11,575 nt of DNA from an uncultured Alphaproteobacteria bacterium (GTDB lineage Bacteria; Pseudomonadota; Alphaproteobacteria; Rhizobiales; Aestuariivirgaceae): the NCBI GenBank assembly GCA_937868035.1, contig CALMLK010000014.1:1-11575 (forward strand), given 5' to 3'. The notes under the pieces are model-generated. The model saw only the letters and a list, made by a program, of their open reading frames with translations, ran no database searches and was not told the DNA's origin. Made by a program: the position numbers and the translations under genes. This document shows, piece by piece, positions 1 to 7,114 of this stretch. Position 1 is the first letter of the stretch, and every line of letters begins with the position of its first letter.

Positions 1-1650
1 CATTTCTTCGACCTCGTCACGGGGAACATCATTGCGTCCGATATCGCGCTCTGCGGCGACACCATCGTCGGCACCTGTGGCACCTATAGCGGCGTGCACG
101 AAATCGACATCACCGGCAAGACGGTGGTGCCGGGCTTCATCGATACGCATCTCCACGTGGAGTCCTCTCTCGTCACGCCACAGGAGTTCGACCGCTGCGT
201 GCTCCGCCACGGCGTCACCACGGCCATTTGCGATCCCCACGAGATTGCCAACGTGCTGGGCGTGGCAGGCATTCGCTACTTCCTCGATTGCGCCATGGAA
301 ACGGCGATGGACCTCCGCGTGCAACTGTCAAGCTGCGTGCCCGCCACCCACCTGGAAACCTCCGGAGCACACATCACCGCCGATGACCTGCGGCCATTCA
401 TGAACCACCCCAAGGGCATCGGTCTGGCCGAGTTCATGAACTTTCCGGGCGTGCTGGCGCTTGATTCCGAATGCCTGGACAAACTTGCCCTCTTCCAAGG
501 CCGTCATATTGATGGCCACGCGCCATTGCTGCGGGGCACTGATCTCAATGGCTATCTCGCCGCCGGCATTCGCACCGATCACGAGACCACGACAGCGGAC
601 GAGGCGCGCGAGAAACTGTCCAAGGGCATGCACATCCTCATCCGGGAGGGTTCCGTCTCCAAGGACCTGCACGCCCTCCTGCCCATCCTGACCGAGCGCA
701 ACTCGCCCTTCCTCTCGCTCTGCACCGACGACCGCAACCCGCTCGACATCGCCGAGGAGGGACACCTCGATTTCATGATCCGCACCGCCATCGCGCATGG
801 CGTGGAGCCGCTTGCCGTTTACCGGGTGGCCAGCATCTCGTCGGCCAAGGCTTTCCGCCTCCACGACCGCGGCCTTGTGGCGCCGGGCTGGCGCGCCGAC
901 CTCGTGGTGCTCGATGATGTGGAAACATGCAAAGTCAGCGCCGTCTTCGCCGCAGGCCGCCTCGTCGATGATGCGCTCCTCGCCACCCGCCGCCCGCTGC
1001 CCGCCGTTGGCTACGGCAGCGTGAAGGCAAAGCCGGTTCAGGCATCGGCCTTCAGGATCGATGGTGTTGGCACCGCAATGCCGGTAATCGGTGTGGAGCC
1101 AGGCAAGATCATCACCCAGCGCCTCACCATGACCCTTCCTGTCACCGCCGATGGCGTGGGCTGCGATTTGAGGCAAGATGCGATCAAGGTCGCCGTGGTG
1201 GAGCGGCACGGCAAGAACGGCAATATCGGAAAGTGCTTCGTCCACGGTTTCGGTCTGACAGCAGGCGCCATTGGCTCCACCGTGGGCCACGACAGCCACA
1301 ACATCTGTGTCGTCGGCGCAAGCGATGACGACATGGCCGCTGCCGTCAACCGGCTCATCACGCTGCAAGGCGGCTTCGTGGTTGTGCGTGACGGCAAGGT
1401 GCTGGCCGAACTTGCACTGCCCGTGGCGGGACTGATGAGCGACAAGCGTTTTGAAGACGTGCACGATGCACTGATTCCTCTGCGTGCCGCCGCGAAATCC
1501 TTGGGCACCGTGTTGCCCGAACCTTTCCTGCAGGTAGCCTTCCTGCCGTTACCGGTCATTCCCCACCTCAAGATATCCGATCGTGGATTGATCGACGTCG
1601 ACCGCTTCGAACTCGTCTCGCGCCTCAACCAGACTGCATCGCAAGGTTGA
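1..1650 (+). CDS. ade: Adenine deaminase (5' end cut off by window edge)
   Basis: Hydrolyses adenine to hypoxanthine and ammonia (EC 3.5.4.2) in cytoplasmic purine salvage. The frame is open from base 1 to the TGA at 1648-1650, giving 549 residues. The E. coli enzyme has 588, so roughly 25-40 N-terminal residues lie upstream. Visible amidohydrolase-superfamily features, in order: the [13 protein letters not shown] metal-binding motif (about 130-168), DPHEIANV (about 235-258), [11 protein letters not shown] (about 421-453), an IDGHAPLL segment with a downstream TDHE (about 508-585), and CTDDRNP (721-741) carrying the conserved metal-binding aspartate. The last ~170 residues match the adenine-deaminase C-terminal domain. 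GTG at 94 is an internal valine, not the start, because homology continues upstream of it. The next gene follows 78 bp later on the same strand with no clear terminator between. Identification by motif order is strong; the promoter is outside the window. Confidence 0.95.
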   Translation, partial: HFFDLVTGNIIASDIALCGDTIVGTCGTYSGVHEIDITGKTVVPGFIDTHLHVESSLVTPQEFDRCVLRHGVTTAICDPHEIANVLGVAGIRYFLDCAMETAMDLRVQLSSCVPATHLETSGAHITADDLRPFMNHPKGIGLAEFMNFPGVLALDSECLDKLALFQGRHIDGHAPLLRGTDLNGYLAAGIRTDHETTTADEAREKLSKGMHILIREGSVSKDLHALLPILTERNSPFLSLCTDDRNPLDIAEEGHLDFMIRTAIAHGVEPLAVYRVASISSAKAFRLHDRGLVAPGWRADLVVLDDVETCKVSAVFAAGRLVDDALLATRRPLPAVGYGSVKAKPVQASAFRIDGVGTAMPVIGVEPGKIITQRLTMTLPVTADGVGCDLRQDAIKVAVVERHGKNGNIGKCFVHGFGLTAGAIGSTVGHDSHNICVVGASDDDMAAAVNRLITLQGGFVVVRDGKVLAELALPVAGLMSDKRFEDVHDALIPLRAAAKSLGTVLPEPFLQVAFLPLPVIPHLKISDRGLIDVDRFELVSRLNQTASQG

Positions 1651-1695
1651 GGTGACACGGCTGCAAAACCATTGATCTTGCCGCCGGATTGGCGC

Positions 1696-1713
1696 TTTGT
1701 GACAGGTTTGTGA
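1696..1713 (+). repeat. Direct repeat TTTGTGA-cagg-TTTGTGA upstream of Na/Pi gene
   Basis: Two identical 7-mers are separated by 4 nt (period 11), the same geometry as a PHO box. Each half shares only about four of seven bases with the PHO consensus CTGTCAT. The repeat ends 15 nt before the ATG at 1729, too close for a standard activator-promoter arrangement. The repeat is plain in the sequence; any regulatory role is speculative. Confidence 0.3.
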
Positions 1714-1728
1714 GTCTCGGAGACCGGA

Positions 1729-3378
1729 ATGCCATTGCTCTTGCTGCTCGTACACCTCGGTGCCGCCGTCATGCTGCTGCTTTGGGCGGTGCGCATGGTG
1801 CGGACCGGTGTGGAACGGGCGTATGGCGCGGGGCTGCGCGATGCCATGCGCCGCGCCCGCCGTGGCTCGGCCTTCATGGCGCTGGCAGGAGCGGCATTGG
1901 CCATCGTGTTGCAAAGCGCGACTGCCGTGGCGGTTCTCGCATCTGGATTTGCAGCCTCCGGCGTGTTGTCCGTCTCCACCGGCATTGCGGCCTTGCTGGG
2001 CGCCGACCTCGGCTCGGCGCTTGTCGTCAAGATCCTGTCGTTCAACCTGTCGGAACTCGTGCCGCTGTTCATCCTCGCAGGAGCCACGATGTTCCTGAAA
2101 TTCGAGAACCGCACCGTCCGCCACTACGGGAGGATCGTCCTCGGCCTCGGTTTCATCCTGTTGTCGCTGCGCATGATCGGCGAGGCGACAGCGCCCTTGC
2201 GTGAAAGCGTGGTGGCACCGCAGGTGGTGGCGTATCTCGCGGGCGATCCCTTGACTGCATTCCTCGCTGCGGCACTGGTGGCGTGGTTCCTGCATTCCTC
2301 CGTGGCAACACTTCTGCTGCTGGCGAGCTTCACGGCAGGCGGCCTTTTGCCCATCGAAGCCGGGCTGCCGATGGTGCTGGGCGCGAACCTGGGCGGTGGC
2401 GTGATCGCAGCCTGGCTCACGCGCTCCGCTCCCCTTGCCGCGCGCCGCATTCCCGTTGGAAATCTCGTGTTCCGCGCCGTGGCAGCGCTGGCCATACTCG
2501 GGCTGCTGCAGGTCGTTCCCTTCGATGCGGCGGCACTGGGCTCCAGGCCGGCGGTTCAGCTTGTGAACTTCCACGTGCTGTTCAACATCATGCTGCTCAT
2601 CTTCGCCTTGCCCTTCGTCAATCCCATGGCGCGCCTCACCGAACAGCTTCTGCCCGAACCGCAGGACCCGCTGGCGGGCGAAACGTTTCGCACCGCGCTT
2701 GATCGCAGCGTCATCACCAAGCCCGCACTGGCGCTGGCCAGCGCGCAGCGCGAACTGTTGCGCATGGGAGAGACCATCGAGATCATGTTGCGCCCCGTCA
2801 TGGATGTGTTCGAAACGGGCGACCACAAGCACATCGCACGCCTGCGGGCGCTGGATGAAGAGCTGAACCGCCGCCATACCGGCATCAAGCTCTTCATCGC
2901 GGAGGTGAACCGCGGCCAGCTCACCGATGCCGAGGCGCGCAAGGGCCTGGAACTCGCCAGCCTCGCCACCGACTTCGAAGCCATCGGCGACATCATCGCC
3001 AAGAACCTGCTGGTGCTCGCCGAGGAGAAGGCCCAGCGCAAACTGAAATTCTCGCAAGAGGGCTGGCGCGAAATGATCGCCCTGCATGACCGCGTGATGG
3101 CCAACGTGCAGATGGCGATGAACGTGCACATCTCCGGCGACCTCGACAGCGCCCGTCAGCTCGCGGGCGAGAAGGCGGTTCTGCGCAAGCTGGAACGGGA
3201 GAGCCAGGACAAGCACCTGGAACGGCTGAAGTCGGGCCATGTCGAGAGCATCGAGACCAGCGACATGCACCTCGAGATCGTCCGTGCGATCAAGGAAATC
3301 AATTCGCTCATGGCCAAGGTGGCCTATCCGATCCTCAAGGAGAGCGGACAATTGCTGGATAGCCGCCTCGCCTCGTGA
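1729..3378 (+). CDS. Na/Pi cotransporter family protein with C-terminal PhoU-like domain
   Basis: Predicted inner-membrane sodium-coupled phosphate transporter of the NptA/YjbB (SLC34-like) family, 549 residues, a usual length for the PhoU-fused form. Residues ~1-300 are hydrophobic and hold the family's inverted pair of repeats: LQSATA (61-66) with GADLGS (91-96) in the first, LHSSVAT (188-194) with GANLGG (218-223) in the second. The canonical repeat motif is QSSS, so both copies deviate. From ~330 on the protein is charged and helical (RELLRMGETIEIM, then EAIGDIIAKNL at about 416-426), matching a PhoU-like cytoplasmic domain. The ATG at 1729 is preceded by GGAG at 1719-1722 with 6-nt spacing, which supports the start. 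Whether the protein imports, exports or only senses phosphate cannot be told from sequence. A 7-4-7 direct repeat lies just upstream. Confidence 0.9.
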   Translation: MPLLLLLVHLGAAVMLLLWAVRMVRTGVERAYGAGLRDAMRRARRGSAFMALAGAALAIVLQSATAVAVLASGFAASGVLSVSTGIAALLGADLGSALVVKILSFNLSELVPLFILAGATMFLKFENRTVRHYGRIVLGLGFILLSLRMIGEATAPLRESVVAPQVVAYLAGDPLTAFLAAALVAWFLHSSVATLLLLASFTAGGLLPIEAGLPMVLGANLGGGVIAAWLTRSAPLAARRIPVGNLVFRAVAALAILGLLQVVPFDAAALGSRPAVQLVNFHVLFNIMLLIFALPFVNPMARLTEQLLPEPQDPLAGETFRTALDRSVITKPALALASAQRELLRMGETIEIMLRPVMDVFETGDHKHIARLRALDEELNRRHTGIKLFIAEVNRGQLTDAEARKGLELASLATDFEAIGDIIAKNLLVLAEEKAQRKLKFSQEGWREMIALHDRVMANVQMAMNVHISGDLDSARQLAGEKAVLRKLERESQDKHLERLKSGHVESIETSDMHLEIVRAIKEINSLMAKVAYPILKESGQLLDSRLAS

Positions 3379-3450
3379 AGCCACGCCACTGAGCGATTGT
3401 GATCATTTGAAATCATTGCAGGATTGCCGATTTCGCGGGGACATTCCCGC

Positions 3451-3478
3451 TTGACTCGATTGGCTCTCAGTCCATTAT
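3451..3478 (+). promoter_or_regulatory. Candidate sigma70 promoter of the CUT2 importer operon
   Basis: TTGACT at 3451-3456 and CATTAT at 3473-3478 are separated by 16 nt, a fair match to TTGACA/TATAAT. This would start transcription near 3485 and leave a leader of about 75 nt before the ATG at 3560. It is the only good pair I see in the 181-bp gap after the Na/Pi gene. A GCGGG...CCCGC inverted repeat (3435-3450) directly abuts the -35 and could be an operator or a weak terminator stem for the upstream gene; it has no T-run. An AT-rich TGAT...ATCA dyad lies further upstream at about 3410-3425. Confidence 0.45.
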
Positions 3479-3559
3479 CGCCGCACTCGCTTCGCACGGG
3501 CGAGGGAGAGAACACGACTCGCGGGCGGAGAAATCCAAACCGCCGGGCAAAGGGCCAAC

Positions 3560-5131
3560 ATGGGAAGCGGAACACAATCGGCACCAAGCCAGGAGGGCCA
3601 TGCGGCAACTGCCGAAGCGGCTCCTTCCTATCCCATTGAACTTCGCGGCATCTCCAAGTCCTTTGCCGGCATCAAGGTCGTCAGCAATGTGAACTTCGAC
3701 ATCAAGCCCGGCGAAGTGCACGCCCTCATGGGCGAGAACGGCGCAGGCAAATCGACAGTCATCAAGATCATGGCGGGCCTGCACCAGGCTGACGAGGGAG
3801 AAATCCGCGTCAACGGCAAGGCCGTGCGCTTTGCCTCCCCGCGCGATGCCCATCATGCCGGCATTGCCACCGTGCACCAGGAACTGCTGCTCTTCCCGGA
3901 GCTGACGGTCGCTGAAAACATCTTCCTCGGCCAGACGCCCAAGACATCGCTGGGAACCATCGACTGGGCGGCCATGCGGTCGCGGGCGCGGCAGTTGCTG
4001 AACTCGCTCGACAGCCACGACCTCGACATCGACCAGAAGGTCGGCAACCTTTCGGTTGGCAACCGCCAGCGCATCGAAATCGCCCGCGCGCTGGCCCAGG
4101 ACGCCCGCGTTCTGGTGATGGATGAGCCGACTGCGGCGCTGGCCGAAGCCGACGTGCAGCGCCTGATGACCATCGTGCGGAACCTGCGCGCCCGTGGCGT
4201 CGCCATCGTCTACGTCAGCCACCGCATGCCGGAAATCTTCGCGCTGGCAGACCGCGTGACGGTGCTGCGCGACGGCCAGCACGTGGCGACGAAACCTGTT
4301 TCGGAAGTGGACGAAGCCAAGCTCGTGGCGATGATGGTGGGCCGCTCCATCGACCGCCTCTATCCGGCAAAGCAGGGCAAGAACGGCGATGTGGCGCTGG
4401 AACTGCGCAACGTTTCCCATGGCACGGCGGTGCGCGACATTTCGCTGTCGTTACGCCGCGGCGAAATTCTCGGCCTCGCAGGCCTTGTGGGATCGGGCCG
4501 CACCGAGACGGCACTGACAATCTTTGGCATCACCCCTGCCACCGCGGGCGAAATTCGCGTGGATGGAAAGGTGGAGGCCATCAACAGCCCGGAAATGGCC
4601 CGCGATCTCGGCATTGCCTACATCCCCGAGGACCGGGGGCAGCAGGGCCTGATCAAGGCGCAATCAATCGAAGACAACATCGCCCTCGCCAACTTGAAGC
4701 GGCTCATGCGGGGCTGGTTCGTGGATGTGGCGCAGGTGACGGCAGAGGCGCGCAACGCCATCACGCGCTTCGGCATCCGCGCCCGGGGCCCGGAGCAACT
4801 GGTGCGGCAACTCTCGGGCGGCAACCAGCAGAAGGTCGTCCTGGGAAAATGGCTCGCCACCAATCCGCGCATCCTCATCATGGACGAACCGACGCGCGGC
4901 ATTGACGTGGGCGCCAAGGCCGAGATTCACCAACTCATGCGCAAGCTCGCCGGCGAAGGCATGGCCATCCTGATGATTTCCAGCGAGTTGCCGGAAGTGC
5001 TCGGCATGAGCGACCGCGTGCTCGTCATGGGGGGAGGCCGCATCCTCGCGGAATTTGCCAGCGAAGATGCCACAGCCGAAGCGGTCGGCGCCGCCATGAC
5101 CAGCAGCACGATCAAGGAGATCGCCGCATGA
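3560..5131 (+). CDS. CUT2-type sugar ABC transporter ATP-binding protein (RbsA/LsrA-like, two fused ATPase domains)
   Basis: Energises the importer encoded by this operon; cytoplasmic, 523 residues, typical for the tandem-domain RbsA/LsrA/RhaT family. First domain: Walker A GENGAGKST (58-66), signature LSVGNRQ (164-170), Walker B VLVMDEP (184-190), H-loop H221. Second domain: degenerate P-loop GLVGSGRTE (308-316, arginine where the lysine should be), signature LSGGN (418-422), Walker B ILIMDEP (438-444), and serine near 475 where the H-loop histidine would be. That asymmetry is normal for the family. Start ATG 3560 has a modest AAAGGG at 3549-3554. A stronger AGGAGG at 3591-3596 serves no in-frame start, only an out-of-frame ATG at 3600. 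About 25 residues precede the conserved domain. The stop overlaps the next start as ATGA (5128-5131). Substrate is not determined by this subunit. Confidence 0.95.
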   Translation: MGSGTQSAPSQEGHAATAEAAPSYPIELRGISKSFAGIKVVSNVNFDIKPGEVHALMGENGAGKSTVIKIMAGLHQADEGEIRVNGKAVRFASPRDAHHAGIATVHQELLLFPELTVAENIFLGQTPKTSLGTIDWAAMRSRARQLLNSLDSHDLDIDQKVGNLSVGNRQRIEIARALAQDARVLVMDEPTAALAEADVQRLMTIVRNLRARGVAIVYVSHRMPEIFALADRVTVLRDGQHVATKPVSEVDEAKLVAMMVGRSIDRLYPAKQGKNGDVALELRNVSHGTAVRDISLSLRRGEILGLAGLVGSGRTETALTIFGITPATAGEIRVDGKVEAINSPEMARDLGIAYIPEDRGQQGLIKAQSIEDNIALANLKRLMRGWFVDVAQVTAEARNAITRFGIRARGPEQLVRQLSGGNQQKVVLGKWLATNPRILIMDEPTRGIDVGAKAEIHQLMRKLAGEGMAILMISSELPEVLGMSDRVLVMGGGRILAEFASEDATAEAVGAAMTSSTIKEIAA

Positions 5132-6108
5132 GTGCGGATGTTGCGCCACCGGCCATCGGCCGTTCGCCGCTGCAGCGCTTTCTCGGCGGCTATGGCCAGG
5201 AGATCGTTGTCTTCCTGTCGATCATCTTCCTGTTCGTGGTGGTCGGCGCCATCAATCCGCGCTTCCTGTCGGACACCAACATCAACTCGATCTTCGCCGG
5301 CAATGCCTACATCGCCGTGGCGGCCATCGGCATGTCGATGATCATCATCGCGGGCCACATCGATGTCTCCGTCGGTGCGCTCATTGGCGTCATCGCAACG
5401 ATTGCCGGCACGCTGGCCGTGAAGGGCTATCCCGTCTGGATCGCCTGGACCGTTCCCATCTTCTTTTCCATGGCCGTCAATGCGGGCGTCGGCGCGCTTG
5501 TCGCCTACACGCGCATTCCCTCGATCGTGGTGACGCTCGGCATGCTGTCGATCCTCAAGGGTGGCCTCATCAGCGCCACGGCAGGCGCCTGGATTTCCAA
5601 CCTGCCGCCGGAATTCATGATCGCCCAGATGCGCCCCTTCGGTATTCCGTCCGCCGTTTATTTCATGGTGGTCCTCACCATCCTCGCCACGCTCTTCGTG
5701 CGCTACACGGATTTCGGCCGGTCCATCTATGCGGTGGGCGGCAACATGGAGGCCGCGCGGGCCGCAGGCATCAATCCCGAGCGCGTGGTCGTGGGAGTCT
5801 TCGCGCTGCACGGTTTCTTCGCCGGAATCGCGGGCATTCTCTTTGCCACGCAGTTGCAGGTGATCCAGTCCACCGTGCCGCCCAACCTCGAACTCACCGT
5901 CATCACCGCGTCGGTGATCGGCGGTGTCTCCATTCTCGGCGGCAGCGGAACGGTGATCGGCTCCACCCTCGCCGCCATCCTTTTCGCCTGCATCGGTTCG
6001 GCGCTGATCTTCCTCAACGTCTCCGCCTACTGGCTGCGCGCCGTGCTGGGCCTGATGATCCTTGCCACAGTGCTGGCCGACATGGCACGGCGCAGGAGGG
6101 CGAAATGA
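5128..6108 (+). CDS. CUT2-type sugar ABC transporter permease 1 (LsrC/RhaP-like)
   Basis: Inner-membrane channel subunit, 326 residues, family BPD_transp_2 (RbsC/LsrC/RhaP). Multiple hydrophobic spans run from ~25 to the C-terminus, which ends in a basic tail (RRRRAK). Family signatures visible are GHIDVSVGAL (about 76-85), GRSIYAVGGN with the following AARAAGI, and VIGGVSILGG near residues 265-274. The start is set by AAGGAGA at 5114-5120, 7 nt before an ATG that overlaps the ATPase stop (ATGA), implying translational coupling. The 3' end overlaps the second permease the same way. It most likely pairs as a heterodimer with that permease. Ligand unknown. Confidence 0.93.
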   Translation: MSADVAPPAIGRSPLQRFLGGYGQEIVVFLSIIFLFVVVGAINPRFLSDTNINSIFAGNAYIAVAAIGMSMIIIAGHIDVSVGALIGVIATIAGTLAVKGYPVWIAWTVPIFFSMAVNAGVGALVAYTRIPSIVVTLGMLSILKGGLISATAGAWISNLPPEFMIAQMRPFGIPSAVYFMVVLTILATLFVRYTDFGRSIYAVGGNMEAARAAGINPERVVVGVFALHGFFAGIAGILFATQLQVIQSTVPPNLELTVITASVIGGVSILGGSGTVIGSTLAAILFACIGSALIFLNVSAYWLRAVLGLMILATVLADMARRRRAK

Positions 6109-7049
6109 CCCTCTCCCGCTGGCTCCGCCACGAAACCATCCTTGCGGTGCTGACCATCATCGCCCTCATCGTCCTGGCGATCCTGTCAGACAAGTTCTTC
6201 ACCACCGAAAACCTCCTGAACCAGGGCCGGCTCATGTCGGAGGTGGGCCTTGTGGCGCTGGCCATGACCTTCGTCATCGTGACCGGCGGCATTGATTTGT
6301 CCGTGGGCTCCATTCTCGGCCTCACCGCCATCCTGCTGGGAGTCTTCTGGAAGAACGTCGGCCTGCCGCTGCCGGCCGCCATCGTGCTGGCGGTGGCCTG
6401 CGGAACGTTTGCGGGCTGGGTGAACGGCTTCATCATCACGCGCTTCCGCGTGCCGCCACTCATTGCCACTTTGGCCACATTGGCGCTGTATCGCGGCCTG
6501 GCGGAAGGCATCAGCGAGGCCCGGTCGGTGCGCGGCTATCCCGAGTGGTTCTTCTTTTTTGGACAAGGCGAAGTGCTGGGCGTTCCATTCCAGCTCTGGA
6601 TCCTCGGCATTGCCACGGTGATCGCCGCCGTGATCCTCGGTCTCACGCCCTTCGGCAGGGCAACCTATGCCATCGGCGCCAATGAAACCGCTGCGCGCTT
6701 CTCGGGCATCCGCGTCAATGCGACGAAGCTGTGGATCTATGCCGCCGCCGGTTTCCTGTCGGCACTGGCAGCCGTCATCTTCGTATCTCGCGTCACCACC
6801 ACGCGCTCCGACATGGGCACGGGGCTGGAACTGGACGTGATTACCGGCGTGGTCCTGGGCGGCACTTCCATCTTCGGTGGCCGCGGCACCATCATCGGCA
6901 CGGTACTCGGACTCATTCTCATCCAGGCCCTCAAGAATGGCCTGGCGCTGTCCGGCGTGAAGGGCGACGGCACCATCGTCGTCATCGGACTGGTATTGAT
7001 CGGCGCAATCCTTGCAGGTGCGCTGTTCGACAAGAACAGGGGCGGCTGA
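6105..7049 (+). CDS. CUT2-type sugar ABC transporter permease 2 (LsrD/RhaQ-like)
   Basis: Second inner-membrane channel subunit, 314 residues, same BPD_transp_2 family as the preceding gene but clearly divergent from it. Signatures: GGIDLSVGSILGL (about 61-73), GRATYAIGANETAARFSGI (about 184-202), and VVLGGTSIFGGRG near 249-261. An aromatic-rich loop, PEWFFFFGQG (about 146-155), lies mid-protein; I recall similar segments in RhaQ-type permeases but could not check this. Start ATG 6105 overlaps the previous stop as ATGA and is preceded by AGGAGGG at 6094-6100, 4 nt away. A 65-nt gap with its own ribosome-binding site separates it from the binding-protein gene, so coupling is looser there than between the first three genes. 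Confidence 0.93.
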   Translation: MTLSRWLRHETILAVLTIIALIVLAILSDKFFTTENLLNQGRLMSEVGLVALAMTFVIVTGGIDLSVGSILGLTAILLGVFWKNVGLPLPAAIVLAVACGTFAGWVNGFIITRFRVPPLIATLATLALYRGLAEGISEARSVRGYPEWFFFFGQGEVLGVPFQLWILGIATVIAAVILGLTPFGRATYAIGANETAARFSGIRVNATKLWIYAAAGFLSALAAVIFVSRVTTTRSDMGTGLELDVITGVVLGGTSIFGGRGTIIGTVLGLILIQALKNGLALSGVKGDGTIVVIGLVLIGAILAGALFDKNRGG

Positions 7050-7070
7050 TTTCGGGAGGACTTGTTTCTG

Positions 7071-7086
7071 CCCACCCGCCCGTGGG
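7071..7086 (+). promoter_or_regulatory. Small intercistronic stem-loop before the binding-protein gene
   Basis: CCCAC (7071-7075) pairs with GTGGG (7082-7086) around a 6-nt loop, in the 65-nt gap between permease 2 and the binding-protein gene. It has no T-run. Such stems can set transcript ends or stability so that the receptor is made in excess. The pairing is visible; the role is inferred, and a 5-bp stem may be chance in GC-rich DNA. Confidence 0.3.
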
Positions 7087-7114
7087 ACCGGAAACACAAA
7101 CGGGAGTTTGAGAC

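Noticed and set aside
328..1464. Minus-strand open frame (378 codons) opposite adenine deaminase
   Set aside because: Shadow of the strongly conserved plus-strand enzyme; no recognisable motifs or start signals.
1549..3384. Long minus-strand open frame (611 codons) opposite the Na/Pi gene
   Set aside because: Its translation is rich in His, Gln, Arg and Glu with no domain pattern, as expected from the antisense of a GC-rich gene, while the plus strand encodes a recognisable transporter with a good ribosome-binding site.
4481..4510. Second P-loop of the fused ATPase lacking the Walker A lysine, considered as an inactivating mutation
   Set aside because: A degenerate second site (GLVGSGRTE with arginine) is the normal state in RbsA/LsrA-type double ATPases; the first site is intact.
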